Assembly: GCA_963749895.1 (NCBI GenBank)
Contig: CAVVOG010000001.1
Location: forward strand, 62,001 to 126,000
Source of the DNA: AC-51 sp963749895
GTDB lineage: Bacteria > Actinomycetota > UBA4738 > HRBIN12
DNA length: 64,000 nt
Reading direction: 5' to 3'
The translations under genes were made by a program, and so were the position numbers. Positions within the stretch are counted from its first letter, which is position 1. The number at the start of each line of letters is the position of its first letter. Shown one piece after another: positions 26,511 to 35,532 of the stretch. The notes beneath the pieces were generated by a model, which worked only from the letters and a program-made list of their open reading frames with translations, was not told the origin of the DNA and made no database searches.

Positions 26511-26867
26511 CTACCGCGTTGCGTCGGCCTCCGCGATCCTCGTCTCGACCACACGGCGGACGAGTTCGTCGGGCAGCGGCGTGTCGGAGGGGAACCGGAC
26601 GGTCCCCTTCCCGAGGTCGTAGCCGGCGAGCTCGTCGGCGAGGTCCGCCTTCGCCGCCGTGCTCATCAGGTAGAGCGCGCAGTGGGTCTCGGTCGCCCCG
26701 TAGCCGACCAACGCTCGCCCCCGATACAGGACCACCGGGATCCCGTAGCTGATCTTCTCCCCGGCCTCGGGGACGAGCCGCAGGAGCATGCGGCGCAGGT
26801 CTTCGAGGACGGGACGCGCCCCGTCCGGCACCTCCGACAGGTACTGCTCGACCGATCCCGCGGGCAT
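26511..26867 (-). CDS. DUF1801 (YdhG-like) small protein
   Basis: 118 residues. SVEQYLSEVPDGARPVLEDLRRM, ISYGIPVVLYRGRALVGYGA and KGTVRFPSDTPLPDELVRRVVE match the DUF1801/YdhG family, small alpha/beta proteins of which one member was described as an iron-related chaperone. Start ATG 26867 has AAGGGG 8 bases upstream; a GTG at 26876 would give a 4-base overlap with the methyltransferase but lacks room for a ribosome-binding site. Function unknown. Confidence 0.78.
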   Translation of the reverse strand: MPAGSVEQYLSEVPDGARPVLEDLRRMLLRLVPEAGEKISYGIPVVLYRGRALVGYGATETHCALYLMSTAAKADLADELAGYDLGKGTVRFPSDTPLPDELVRRVVETRIAEADATR

Positions 26868-26872
26868 CGCCG

Positions 26873-27616
26873 TCACCCCTTCGTCGCGACGAGCCACAGC
26901 CGATGGGAACCCAGATCGAACGGCTCCAGGTCGTCGTCGGTCGCCCGGAACGACGAGAAGCCGGCCCGCTCGAGCAGGGAGCTCAGCTCCGCCACCGAGT
27001 AGAGCCGGATCGACGAACGCTGCGAGACACGGTTCCCGTCGGGCATCACGTAGGTCCAGTCCGTCTCGACACGCCCGGTCCCCACCACGTACTCGGTGTG
27101 CATCATCAGGGTCACGTCGTCGACCTCCCACCAGTTCCGCTCGCGGAAGGCAGGGAACACGGTCTCGGCCGAGGGCGTGTCGATCAGGAACCGTCCACCC
27201 GGCTTGAGCGCCCGTGCGACCCCTCGGACGAAGGCCTCGTCGCCCTCCGCGTCGAAGTATCCGAACGACCCCCAGAAGCACATCGACGCGTCGTAGGCGC
27301 CCTCCTCGAGGTCGAGCGAGCGCATGTCCCCGACCCGCAGGTCCAGATCGAGCCCGCGATCGACGGCGCGGGCGCGCGCGGCCTCGACGAACGTGGGGGT
27401 CAGGTCGACCCCGGTGACGCGGTGACCTCGACCGGCGAGCTCGATCGCGATCCGGCCCGTCCCGCACGGGACGTCGAGGATCCGCGAGCCCGGTTCCAGG
27501 CCGAGCGCGGAGACCACCTGCTCCGCCTGGGTCGGCTCGTCGAACTCCGCGTCGACGCCCATCTGGACGCGCTGCCACGCTTCGGCCTCGAAGTACGTCT
27601 CCCACCACGCGCTCAT
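26873..27616 (-). CDS. SAM-dependent methyltransferase, class I
   Basis: 247 residues. Motif I ILDVPCGTGRIAIELA, acidic loop VTGVDLTP, and post-motif LKPGGRFLIDTP define a Rossmann class I methyltransferase; the N-terminal WWETYFEAEAWQRV helix and the C-terminal beta strands (SSIRLYSVAELSSLLERAGF) resemble small-molecule enzymes. No neighbour points to a substrate. ATG at 27616 sits 6 bases after TAGGCT (27623-27628), which overlaps the EamA stop codon, so a separate leaderless start is possible. Confidence 0.82.
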   Translation of the reverse strand: MSAWWETYFEAEAWQRVQMGVDAEFDEPTQAEQVVSALGLEPGSRILDVPCGTGRIAIELAGRGHRVTGVDLTPTFVEAARARAVDRGLDLDLRVGDMRSLDLEEGAYDASMCFWGSFGYFDAEGDEAFVRGVARALKPGGRFLIDTPSAETVFPAFRERNWWEVDDVTLMMHTEYVVGTGRVETDWTYVMPDGNRVSQRSSIRLYSVAELSSLLERAGFSSFRATDDDLEPFDLGSHRLWLVATKG

Positions 27617-27625
27617 GTCGCGAGC

Positions 27626-28471
27626 CTACCCGGCGGCGATCGCCGCCACCCCCGCGAGCGCGAGGGCGACCCCGACCAGCTGATGCCGGGTCAGGTGCTC
27701 GTGCAGCACGAACCGCGCCAACAGCACCGTGACCACCGGCACGAGCGAGGCGATCACCGCGACGAGGGTCAGGAGTCCCCGCGCGGTGGCGAGCGCGAAC
27801 AAGACGTTGGCGCCGTTGTCGGCCGCGCCGACCGCCGAGAGGACCCCCAGGTCGCGGCGACGCACCGCCGCGAAGGACGGCCGGGTGACGAGCGCCGCGA
27901 GCGCCACGAGCGGGACCGACGACAAGCGGATCAGCAACGCCGACCATGCGGCGCTGGCCTCGCCGGCCGCGTCGAGACACACGAGCGTGCCACCCAGGAA
28001 CACCGCCGCGAGCACCGCGTACCCGACCCCCCCGGCCACCGCTCCGGACCGCGGGCCCGCCGGATCCGGCGCGGTCGCCGCCAGGACGGCCCCCACGACG
28101 GCGGCGACCATGCCGACGAGCTGGACGTCGGACGGTCGCTCCCCCTGGAGGAACCCCACGACGACGCCCACCAGCACCGACAGCGCCGCGATCGGCGCCA
28201 CGATCCCCATCCGCCCGACCGCGAGCCCCTGGTAGAGCGACCCCAGCCCGACGGCCCCGAACACCCCGCCGACCAGGCCGTAGACGATCGTCCGCTGCGG
28301 CGGCAGCCCGGGGTCGAAGGCCAGGACGATCAGGAGCGTCAGGGCGAGCCCCGCACCCCAGGTGATCAGCGCCACGAGGAGCACCGGGATCCGCTTGGCC
28401 GTCAGCCCCCCGACGAAATCCCCCGCACCCCACAGGGTGGACGCGGTCGCGGCGAGCAGGACGGCGAGCAC
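27626..28471 (-). CDS. EamA-family (DMT superfamily) transporter
   Basis: 281 residues with ten predicted membrane helices in two EamA repeats: the first begins STLWGAGDFVGGL, the second VGYAVLAAVFLGGTLV; RGLLTLVAVIASLVPVVTVLLARFVLHEHL is the conserved helix near the end of repeat two. Such proteins export amino acids, nucleotide sugars or drugs. GTG start at 28471 is 6 bases after a TANNNT box. Substrate unknown. Confidence 0.85.
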   Translation of the reverse strand: MLAVLLAATASTLWGAGDFVGGLTAKRIPVLLVALITWGAGLALTLLIVLAFDPGLPPQRTIVYGLVGGVFGAVGLGSLYQGLAVGRMGIVAPIAALSVLVGVVVGFLQGERPSDVQLVGMVAAVVGAVLAATAPDPAGPRSGAVAGGVGYAVLAAVFLGGTLVCLDAAGEASAAWSALLIRLSSVPLVALAALVTRPSFAAVRRRDLGVLSAVGAADNGANVLFALATARGLLTLVAVIASLVPVVTVLLARFVLHEHLTRHQLVGVALALAGVAAIAAG

Positions 28472-28477
28472 CGACGA

Positions 28478-28483
28478 AGGCTA
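28478..28483 (-). promoter_or_regulatory. Leaderless -10 box (TAGCCT) for the EamA gene
   Basis: On the minus strand TAGCCT, 6 bases, then GTG 28471. No ribosome-binding site. Confidence 0.5.
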
Positions 28484-28612
28484 GACGACGCGAGGATCCG
28501 AGGGACGACCGCGCCTCGGGTCGAGGCCCTAAGGCGCGACCCGGTCCGACCCGGGCCGTCGGTCCCTACGTCGGCACCGGGGGCATCTGATGCCATGGCG
28601 TCACGAACAGCC

Positions 28613-28651
28613 GGGATCCGGTCGCGGACCCTCCCGCGACCCGAGGATCCC
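28613..28651 (+). promoter_or_regulatory. Strong 5'UTR hairpin before the di-haem peroxidase
   Basis: GGGATCC-GGTCGCG pairs with CGCGACC-(CGA bulge)-GGATCCC: 14 bp of stem around an 8-base loop. It ends 4 bases before the purine-rich GGAGGGGAGGG ribosome-binding region of the peroxidase gene. No plus-strand gene lies upstream, so it is not a normal terminator; it may control translation or mRNA stability. Confidence 0.5.
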
Positions 28652-28669
28652 GGTGGAGGGGAGGGAACG

Positions 28670-29953
28670 ATGCCGAGCATGAGACGACTCGTCGTCGTGC
28701 TGGCGATCGCGGTCCCGCTGTGGGTGGTGGTCCTCATCGCCGCATCGGAGCCCGTGCCATCGAAGGCGACGGGCACGCTCTCGGCGAAGGAGGCACTGGG
28801 CGAGGCGATCTTCTTCGACCAGGACCTCTCGATCGCGGGGAACCAGTCGTGCGCGTCGTGCCACGCGCCGGCGTGGGGATGGACGGGACCGAGCAGCGCG
28901 GTCAACGCGGCCGGCGCGGTGTACGAGGGTTCGATCGCAGGACGGTTCGGCGATCGCAAGCCGCCGTCGTCCGCGTACGCGACCCAGTCGCCGATCCTCC
29001 ACATGCCCGACGAGGGCTTCTTCGTCGGGGGGACCTTCTGGGACGGCCGTGCCACCGGTGAGCGGCTCGGCAGCCCCACCGCCGAACAGGCGCAGGGGCC
29101 GTTCCTGAACCCGGTCGAGCAGGCGCTGCCCGACGCGGCGTGCGTCGTCTACCGCGTGGTTCACGCCTCGTACCCGGTCTCGTTCACCTCGGTATGGGGC
29201 ACCGCCATCACGTCGGTCGCGTGGCCGAGCGACGTCGAGACGGTATGCGCCACCGAAGGAGGCCACGTCGCGCTGTCCTCCGGCGACCGAACCAAGGTGA
29301 TGGAGGCCTACGACCAGATCGCGTTCTCGATCGACGCGTACGAGGCCTCGGGCGAGGTGAACGCCTTCTCGTCGAAGTTCGACGCGTGGAAGGCCGGCAC
29401 CGCGAAGCTCACACGGATGGAGCGACAGGGCAAGGCGCTGTTCCGCGGCAAGGGCAAGTGCGACCTCTGCCACCTGATGAACGGGCGGCAGCCGCTGTTC
29501 ACCGACTTCACCTACGACAACCTGGGGATGCCCGCGAACCCGGACAACCCCGTCTACGACGTGAACCCGTCGTTCGTCGACCTGGGGCTGGGTGGGTTCC
29601 TGGCCTCCCGGCCGGACTACGCGGGCTTCGCCGAGGACAACGACGGCAAGTTCAAGGTCCCGACGCTTCGCAACGTCGACCTGCGTCCTCAGACCGGCGA
29701 CGTCAAGGCGTTCGGGCACAACGGGTACTTCAAGTCCCTGCGGGCCATCGTGCACTTCTACAACACGAGGGACGTGCTGCCGACGTGCAGCGCCTCGATG
29801 CCGTGGCTGATCGAAGGCGAGACCTGCTGGCCGGCACCCGAGTACCCCGAGAACGTGAACGACGGCGAGCTCGGGAACCTCGGTCTCAGGCCGCGCCAGG
29901 AGGCGAAGATCGTCGCGTTCCTGAAGACGCTGTCCGACGGGTTCGGCGGCTGA
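28670..29953 (+). CDS. Di-haem cytochrome c peroxidase-family protein (MauG/CcpA type)
   Basis: 427 residues. An N-terminal hydrophobic segment (RRLVVVLAIAVPLWVVVLIAA) exports or anchors it. Two c-type haem sites: C61-A-S-C64-H65 and C264-D-L-C267-H268. Other family segments are EAIFFDQDLS, VPTLRNVDLRPQ and FGHNGYFKSLRAIVHFYN. Members reduce peroxide or oxidise protein/cofactor substrates outside the cytoplasm. No c-type cytochrome maturation gene is nearby. Divergent from EamA. Start ATG 28670 follows GGAGGGGAGGG; a second ATG four codons later is possible. Confidence 0.88.
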   Translation: MPSMRRLVVVLAIAVPLWVVVLIAASEPVPSKATGTLSAKEALGEAIFFDQDLSIAGNQSCASCHAPAWGWTGPSSAVNAAGAVYEGSIAGRFGDRKPPSSAYATQSPILHMPDEGFFVGGTFWDGRATGERLGSPTAEQAQGPFLNPVEQALPDAACVVYRVVHASYPVSFTSVWGTAITSVAWPSDVETVCATEGGHVALSSGDRTKVMEAYDQIAFSIDAYEASGEVNAFSSKFDAWKAGTAKLTRMERQGKALFRGKGKCDLCHLMNGRQPLFTDFTYDNLGMPANPDNPVYDVNPSFVDLGLGGFLASRPDYAGFAEDNDGKFKVPTLRNVDLRPQTGDVKAFGHNGYFKSLRAIVHFYNTRDVLPTCSASMPWLIEGETCWPAPEYPENVNDGELGNLGLRPRQEAKIVAFLKTLSDGFGG

Positions 29954-29968
29954 ACGCGAACGAGGGAC

Positions 29969-30000
29969 GCGACCGGCCCGCGCCCGTGCGGGCCGGTCGC
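29969..30000. terminator. Perfect 13-bp hairpin after the peroxidase gene
   Basis: GCGACCGGCCCGC (29969-29981) and GCGGGCCGGTCGC (29988-30000) are perfect inverted repeats around a 6-base loop, beginning 16 bases after the stop. No T-tract. This is the strongest uninterrupted stem seen in the window. Confidence 0.65.
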
Positions 30001-30075
30001 GAACCCATGCGTCGGAAACGCGCGCGACGCGAAGCGCGCTCCACGTGGGAACCTTGGCTCTGGAGGGAGACCGAG

Positions 30076-30513
30076 ATGACCAGGGTGCAGCAGACGATCC
30101 ACGTGAAGGCCCCGATCGACGCGGCGTTCGACTACGTCGCCGACTTCTCCACGACCGCCGAGTGGGACCCGGGCATCGCCGAGGCGTCGCGGCTGGACGT
30201 GGGACCGAGCCGCGAGGGCAGCCGGTTCAAGGTGCTTGCCGACTTCAACGGGCGCAAGCTGCCCCTCGAGTACACGATCACCGCGTTCGACCCACCTCGT
30301 CGCGTGGTCCTCGTCGGCGACGGTGACACCTTCCACGGCGTGGACGAGATCACGTTCGAAAGCGCCGGTGCAGGAACGATGGTGACCTACGTCGCCGACC
30401 TCCAGCTGAAGGGGGTCGCGCGTCTCGTCGAGCCCTTCATGAAGGGACGCTTCGAGGAGCTGGGGCGCAAGGCGGTCGCGGGCCTGCAGCGCGAGCTCGA
30501 CCGGCGCGGCTAG
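30076..30513 (+). CDS. SRPBCC family protein
   Basis: 145 residues with the START/Bet v 1-like layout: opening strand QQTIHVKAPIDAAFDYVADF, then TAEWDPGIAEASRLD, helix-grip strands (FKVLADFNGRKLPLEYTI) and a long C-terminal helix (EELGRKAVAGLQRELD). Such proteins bind or modify lipids and aromatic polyketides. GGAGGGA lies 8 bases before the ATG at 30076. Its TAG stop shares the CTAG tetranucleotide with the stop of the convergent amidohydrolase gene. Ligand unknown. Confidence 0.85.
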   Translation: MTRVQQTIHVKAPIDAAFDYVADFSTTAEWDPGIAEASRLDVGPSREGSRFKVLADFNGRKLPLEYTITAFDPPRRVVLVGDGDTFHGVDEITFESAGAGTMVTYVADLQLKGVARLVEPFMKGRFEELGRKAVAGLQRELDRRG

Positions 30514-31712
30514 ACGACGCGCGCGCCGTCCTTCCAGACCTGCTCGATCCGATCCTTCAGCGTGTCGAACGCGAACGGGTCGCCGTCGACGACCACGACG
30601 TCGGCGGCCTTCCCGGGCTCCAGCGTGCCCAGCCGATCCTGCACGCCCATCAGCTCCGCGGCGCTGGAGGTGGCGGCGACGAGTGCCTGCTCCGGCGTGA
30701 ATCCGTTCGCTGCCATATGGATCAGCTCGTTCAGGTTCGTCCCGTGGGGGGCCACCGGGCAGTCGGTGCCCATCGCGACCTTGACCCCCGCCTCGGCGGC
30801 CAGCCGCATCGCGTCGAACTCCGGGCGACCGAGTCCCACGAACTTCTCACGGACCTCGGGCGCCAGCTTGGGATCGTTCGCGAGCTCCTCCGTCGTGTCG
30901 CCGGCGGTCAGGGTGGGCACGAGCCAGGCGCCGCGCTCGACCATCATCTCGGCCGCCTCCTGGTCCAGGTAGGTGCCGTGCTCGATCGACCGGACCCCGG
31001 CGCGGACCGCGCGCTTGATCCCCTCGGGCCCGTGCGCGTGCGACATCACCCATCGGTCGAGGTCGGCGGCGGTCCGCACGATCTCGTCCAGCTCGTCCTG
31101 CGCGAAGTGCGGATGCCGGGGATCGTCGCTGGGCGAGAAGAACCCGCCGCTCGACGCGATCTTGATCACGTCGGCGCCCGCGCGGATCACCTCACGCACC
31201 TTCGTGCGCGCTCCCTCCACGCCGTCGCACACGCCGTCGGGGAAGCCGTGGTACGGGATCCACCCGGCCGAACGGCCGCCGCTGGGGAGCCATTCGTCGT
31301 TGTGCCCGCCGGTCTGGCTGACCATCGTGATCGAGATCTGCATCCTCGGACCGACCAGGACACCGTCATCCACCGCCTTCTTCAGCCCCAGATCCGCGCC
31401 GCCCGCGTCGCGGACCGTCGTGATCCCCAGCGCGATCGTCTGCCGAAGGATCTCGGGGATCAGGAAGAAGTTGTAGGAGAAGGGTCGGTGCTGGATCGTG
31501 AGCTCGTCGTCCTCGTAGCGCCCGGTGACGTGGACATGGCAGTCGAACAGACCGGGCAGGATCGCCTTGCCCGTGCAGTCGACGCCCTCGTCGCCATCGA
31601 GGCCGGAGCCGACCTCGACGACCTTGCCGTCCTCGATCACGACGTCGGCGTCGGCCAGAGCCGCGCCGGTCCCGTCGAACACCCTCCCACCGTGGAACAC
31701 GGTCCGTGCCAC
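30510..31712 (-). CDS. Metal-dependent amidohydrolase (imidazolonepropionase/prolidase-like)
   Basis: 400 residues, amidohydrolase superfamily. Small N-terminal beta domain (VFDGTGAALADADVVIEDGKV), first metal site LPGLFDCHVHVTG, Lys/Gly segment DVIKIASSGGFFSPSDDP, VMSHAHG and SIEHGTYL for further ligands, and the catalytic Asp in MGTDCPVAPHG. This is the branch of cyclic-amide and dipeptide hydrolases. GTG at 31712 with AGGAGG 6 bases upstream is preferred to an in-frame ATG nine codons earlier. Substrate unknown. Confidence 0.87.
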   Translation of the reverse strand: MARTVFHGGRVFDGTGAALADADVVIEDGKVVEVGSGLDGDEGVDCTGKAILPGLFDCHVHVTGRYEDDELTIQHRPFSYNFFLIPEILRQTIALGITTVRDAGGADLGLKKAVDDGVLVGPRMQISITMVSQTGGHNDEWLPSGGRSAGWIPYHGFPDGVCDGVEGARTKVREVIRAGADVIKIASSGGFFSPSDDPRHPHFAQDELDEIVRTAADLDRWVMSHAHGPEGIKRAVRAGVRSIEHGTYLDQEAAEMMVERGAWLVPTLTAGDTTEELANDPKLAPEVREKFVGLGRPEFDAMRLAAEAGVKVAMGTDCPVAPHGTNLNELIHMAANGFTPEQALVAATSSAAELMGVQDRLGTLEPGKAADVVVVDGDPFAFDTLKDRIEQVWKDGARVV

Positions 31713-31774
31713 TTCACGCCTCCTCGGGGCCGCCACCTAGACTCGTCGCCGAACCCTACCGGAGGTGCCGAACG

Positions 31775-32956
31775 GTGGACATCCGCCTGACCCGAGACGA
31801 CCACGAGCTCGCGAGGAAGGCCCGCGCCTTCTGCGACGAGGTCCTGCTACCGCTCGAAGACGAGTGTGAGACGAACGACGGCCTGACCCCCCAGAGCCAT
31901 GCGGCGGCGAAGCAGGCCGTCCTCGACTGGGACTTCGCCGCGATCAACCACGCCGTCGCCGACGGCGGCAAGGGATACGACGTCTTCCAGGTGATGCTGA
32001 TCGAGGAGCAGTGGGGCCGGGCCACCGGCGCCCTGTGGGACATCCCGTGGCGCCCCTCGATCCCGCTCGCGGCCGGGACGGAGGCCCAGAAGGACCGATA
32101 CCTCCGCCCGGCGTGCCGCGGTGAGCGCCGCGACGCCTATGCGATCACCGAGGACGCGGCCGGCTCCGACGTGACGATGGTGCAGACGACGGCCCGGCGC
32201 GACGGCGACGCATGGGTGCTCAACGGCGAGAAGTGGCACGTCACGAGCGGCGACGTCGCCGACTTCTTCCTGGTCCATGCTCACGTCGACGGCGATCCCG
32301 CGAAGGCGACGGTCTTCCTCGTCGACAAGGACGCGCCCGGTGTGCGGCTCGTCCGCACCCCGAAGTACATGCACACCTTCGTGTTCGAACACCCGATCTT
32401 CGCCTTCGACGACGTGCGGGTCGGCGACGACCAGGTGCTCGGCGAGGTGGGGCAAGGCTTCGAGCTGACGAAGGACTGGTTCGTCGAGGAGCGGATCATG
32501 ATCGGCGCCCGGACCGTGGGTGCCGCGACGCGTGCGCTCGACCTGTCCCTCGCGTTCGCGAAGGAGCGGCAGCAGTTCGGACGGGCGATCGTCGACTTCC
32601 AGGCGATCGAGTTCATGCTGGCCGACATGGCCGCGGAGATCATGGCCGCGAAGGCCTTGCTGTATCGCGTGTGCTGGGAGGCCGCGCGCGGCGGCGCCGA
32701 CCGTAAGCGGATCCACGCCCAGGCGAGCGCGGTGAAGCTCGTCTGCTCCGAGACCGCGGGCCGGGTGATCGACAAGGCGGTGCAGGTGTTCGGCGGGCGC
32801 GGCTACATGCGCGAACAGCCGGTCGAGCGGCTGTACCGGGAACTGCGTGTCGACCGGATCTGGGAGGGCACGAGCGAGATCCAGCGCTCGGTGATCGGGA
32901 ACGAGCTGCGCAAGCGCGGACCCGATGCCTACACGGGCTGGCCGGTCCAGGGTTGA
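31775..32956 (+). CDS. Acyl-CoA dehydrogenase family protein
   Basis: 393 residues, FAD enzyme that introduces an alpha-beta double bond in acyl-CoA. Seen: AYAITEDAAGSDVTMVQTTA, GEKWHVTSGDVADFF, KERQQFGRAIVDFQAI, QVFGGRGYMREQPVERLYRE and WEGTSEIQR with E364 as the likely catalytic base. Start GTG 31775 has GGAGG 11 bases upstream. Substrate chain length cannot be read. It is near an acyl-CoA synthetase (33401-35531) on the opposite strand. Confidence 0.88.
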   Translation: MDIRLTRDDHELARKARAFCDEVLLPLEDECETNDGLTPQSHAAAKQAVLDWDFAAINHAVADGGKGYDVFQVMLIEEQWGRATGALWDIPWRPSIPLAAGTEAQKDRYLRPACRGERRDAYAITEDAAGSDVTMVQTTARRDGDAWVLNGEKWHVTSGDVADFFLVHAHVDGDPAKATVFLVDKDAPGVRLVRTPKYMHTFVFEHPIFAFDDVRVGDDQVLGEVGQGFELTKDWFVEERIMIGARTVGAATRALDLSLAFAKERQQFGRAIVDFQAIEFMLADMAAEIMAAKALLYRVCWEAARGGADRKRIHAQASAVKLVCSETAGRVIDKAVQVFGGRGYMREQPVERLYRELRVDRIWEGTSEIQRSVIGNELRKRGPDAYTGWPVQG

Positions 32957-32960
32957 GGCG

Positions 32961-33320
32961 TCACACGGGGCTCGGCACGAACCCGCGCGCCACGTTCAAC
33001 CAGGTGAGCACGGGGTACGACAGCGCGACGATCCCGAGCAGCAAGGATGCGACGGTCGAGGAGCTTCCGCGGCCGCCGAGGCCGCCGCCGATCCCCGCGA
33101 TCACCGCCATCACCCCCAGGACCGCGGCCAGGGTGCTCATCTGGTCGCCCAGGATGCCGCCGTGGATCTGCGCCGAGTAGGTCCCGAGGATCGTCGTGTC
33201 GGGTTGGTAGTAGTGGATCCATAGCACGACGCTGAAGGCCGCGCCGAGCAGCCCGACGATCACGCCGATCGACCCGAGCGGGTTCGACGTCTTGCCTGAG
33301 CTCCCGAAGACCTTGCCCAT
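32961..33320 (-). CDS. Small membrane protein, unknown
   Basis: 119 residues with three predicted membrane segments (SIGVIVGLLGAAFSVVLWIHYY; TLAAVLGVMAVIAGIGGGLG; VASLLLGIVALSYPVLTWL) and a polar 35-residue loop after the first. The ATG at 33320 is the start that gives a short cytoplasmic N-terminus. Converges with the acyl-CoA dehydrogenase with 4 bases between stops. Not recognised. Confidence 0.6.
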   Translation of the reverse strand: MGKVFGSSGKTSNPLGSIGVIVGLLGAAFSVVLWIHYYQPDTTILGTYSAQIHGGILGDQMSTLAAVLGVMAVIAGIGGGLGGRGSSSTVASLLLGIVALSYPVLTWLNVARGFVPSPV

Positions 33321-33400
33321 CCCGTGGCGATGATGGACCAGCGGCGCGGTCGGGACAAGCGCCCGAACGACCGACGGCCGCCCGTCGGATGCGCGACGCG

Positions 33401-35531
33401 TCAACCGGCGGACGGGACGACCAGGGCGTCGACCGCGAGCGTGCCCTCGGAGGACACGATGACGGGGTTCACGTCGAGCGCGTCGAGATGCTCGCCGAGG
33501 TCGGCGGCCAGCACCGACAGGCGCGCGATCGCCGACGCGAGCGACCCGACGTCGACCGGCGGCATGCCGCGAACACCGTCGAGGATCGGGCGCATCTTCA
33601 ACCCGTCGACCAACCGGCGGGCGCGCACCTCGTCGAGCGGCGGACGGCCGAGCCGTCGGTCCTTCAGCAGCTCGACCAAGATCCCGCCGGCGGCCACCAG
33701 CACGAGCGGTCCGAAGGTCGGATCGCGCACGATGCCGAGTGCGAGCTCAACGCCCCGTGGCGCGGTGGCCGCAACCACGGCCTGGGGGCCGAGTCGGTCG
33801 GCGAGGTCCGCGTACGCCTCGCCGACCGCCGACGCGTCGTGAAGCCCGAGCTTCACGCCGCCCACGTCGGACTTGTGGGAGATGCCGGGCACGGCCGTCT
33901 TCAGGACGACGGGGTAGCCGAGATCGCCGGCAGCGCCGACCGCGTCGTCGGCCGATCCGACCGCGCGGTGACCGACGACCGGGATCCCGTAGTCCGCCAG
34001 CAGCGCGAGCCCGTCGAGCTCGGTCCAGGGTTCGCCGTCGGCGAGGCGCCCGAGCCACCGCTCGCGGACGTCGTCGGCGACCGGCGCCGGCGGCGCGAGC
34101 TTCGGGAGGCCTCGGTGGTCGGCGTCGTGGAACAGGTGCTTGATCGCCAGCAGCCCGGGCTCGGTCCCCTCGAGCACGGGGATCCCGGCGTCGCGCAGGA
34201 CCTTCACCTCCTCACGGTCGATCGCGCTCGCGAGGTTCGAGATCATGCAGAAGGGCTTCGGCGACTCGCGCCAGATGTCCTGCGCGATCCCGAGGTAGCC
34301 GGCATCGTAGGGAGGCCCCTGGGTCGCCAGGTCGACCACGAACGCCATCACCGCGACCTCGGGGTCCGCGGCGAACGCCCGCAGGCTGTCGCGGAAGGCC
34401 ACGTCCGGGATCTCCGGTCCCGGTGCCCCACGCGTCGAGCGGGTTGGCCGCCGTCCATCCCGGGTCGAGGAGGTCCTGGATCGTCGCGAGGGTCCCGTCG
34501 CTCACGGGCGCGATCGGCACCCCGGTATCGGCGGCCAGGTCGACCAACATCGAGCGCTCACCGCCCGAATCGTGGATCGCGGCGATCCCGGAGCCTCCGG
34601 ACACGCGTCGGCGCGCCGCGAACAGCTCCATCGTGTCGGCCATCTCGTCGAAGGTGGTGATCTGGTGGACGCCGTGCGCCTCGAACAGGGCTTCGTAGGC
34701 GCCGTGCTCGCCGGCGAGGGCGCCCGAGTGCGCGGCGACCATCTCCCGGGCCCCCTCGGTGCGCCCCATCTTCAGCGCCAGCACGGGGATGTCCCGCTCG
34801 GCCGCACGGTCCAGCATCGCGACGAACTTCTCCGCGTCGCGAACCGTCTCCAGGAGCAACGCGAGGACCTCGGTGCTCTCCAGACCCAGCACGTACTCCA
34901 TGTAGTCGGGCATCGTCGAGACGATCTCCTGACCGCTCGACACCACCAGGTTGAACCCGATGTCGCGCTGGTTGAACGCGAACGCGTTGAACGCCGACCC
35001 CGAGTGCGACAGCAGCGCCACCGGTCCGCGACGGATGTAGTCGGGGGTCAGGAAACCGCACGCGCGGACGGCGTGCTCCATGTTGATGAAGCCCATGCCG
35101 TTGCCGCCGCACATCGCCATCCCGTGCTCGTCCGCGATCGTGCGCAGCCGCTGGCGGAGGTTCGGCCGGTCGAGCGGCTCCTCCTCCTCGTACAGCGGCG
35201 AGAACGTCACGACCCCCGGGACTCCGCCCGCGGCCGCGTCGAGCATCGCTCCCTCGACGCGTGGCGTCGCCACCCCCAAGATCGCCAGGTCGACCGGACC
35301 GGGGATGTCGGCGATCGACGGGAAGCACCGATAGCCGGCGACCTCCTCGTACCCCGGGTTCACCGGGTAGATGTCGCCGTCGAACCCGCCGCGCTCGAGT
35401 TCGAGGATCATCGAGGCGCCGAGCGACCCGGGCTTGACGGAGGCGCCGACGACCGCGACCGAGCGGGCCTCCAACATCCGCCGGAGCGCCTCGGTGCGGT
35501 CGTGCGGCATCGGTTCGGTGGCGGTGCCCAC
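33401..35531 (-). CDS. ADP-forming acyl-CoA synthetase (acetate-CoA ligase family), one-base frameshift
   Basis: About 709 residues when one extra base near 34418 is removed (the join reads NPLDAWGTG|PEIPDVAFRDSL). N-terminal CoA-binding domain (SVAVVGASVKPGSLG, then YPVNPGYEEVAG), succinyl-CoA-synthetase-like domains with LLSHSGSAFNAFAFNQRD and the phosphohistidine-region HSGALAGEHGAYE, and a C-terminal ATP-grasp domain (GYPVVLKTAVPGISHKSDVGGVKLG). Converts acyl-CoA + ADP + phosphate to acid + ATP, or the reverse. GTG start is 2 bases from the stop of the upstream oxidoreductase, so they share a transcript controlled by the TetR region. Confidence 0.87.
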
Positions 35532-35532
35532 G

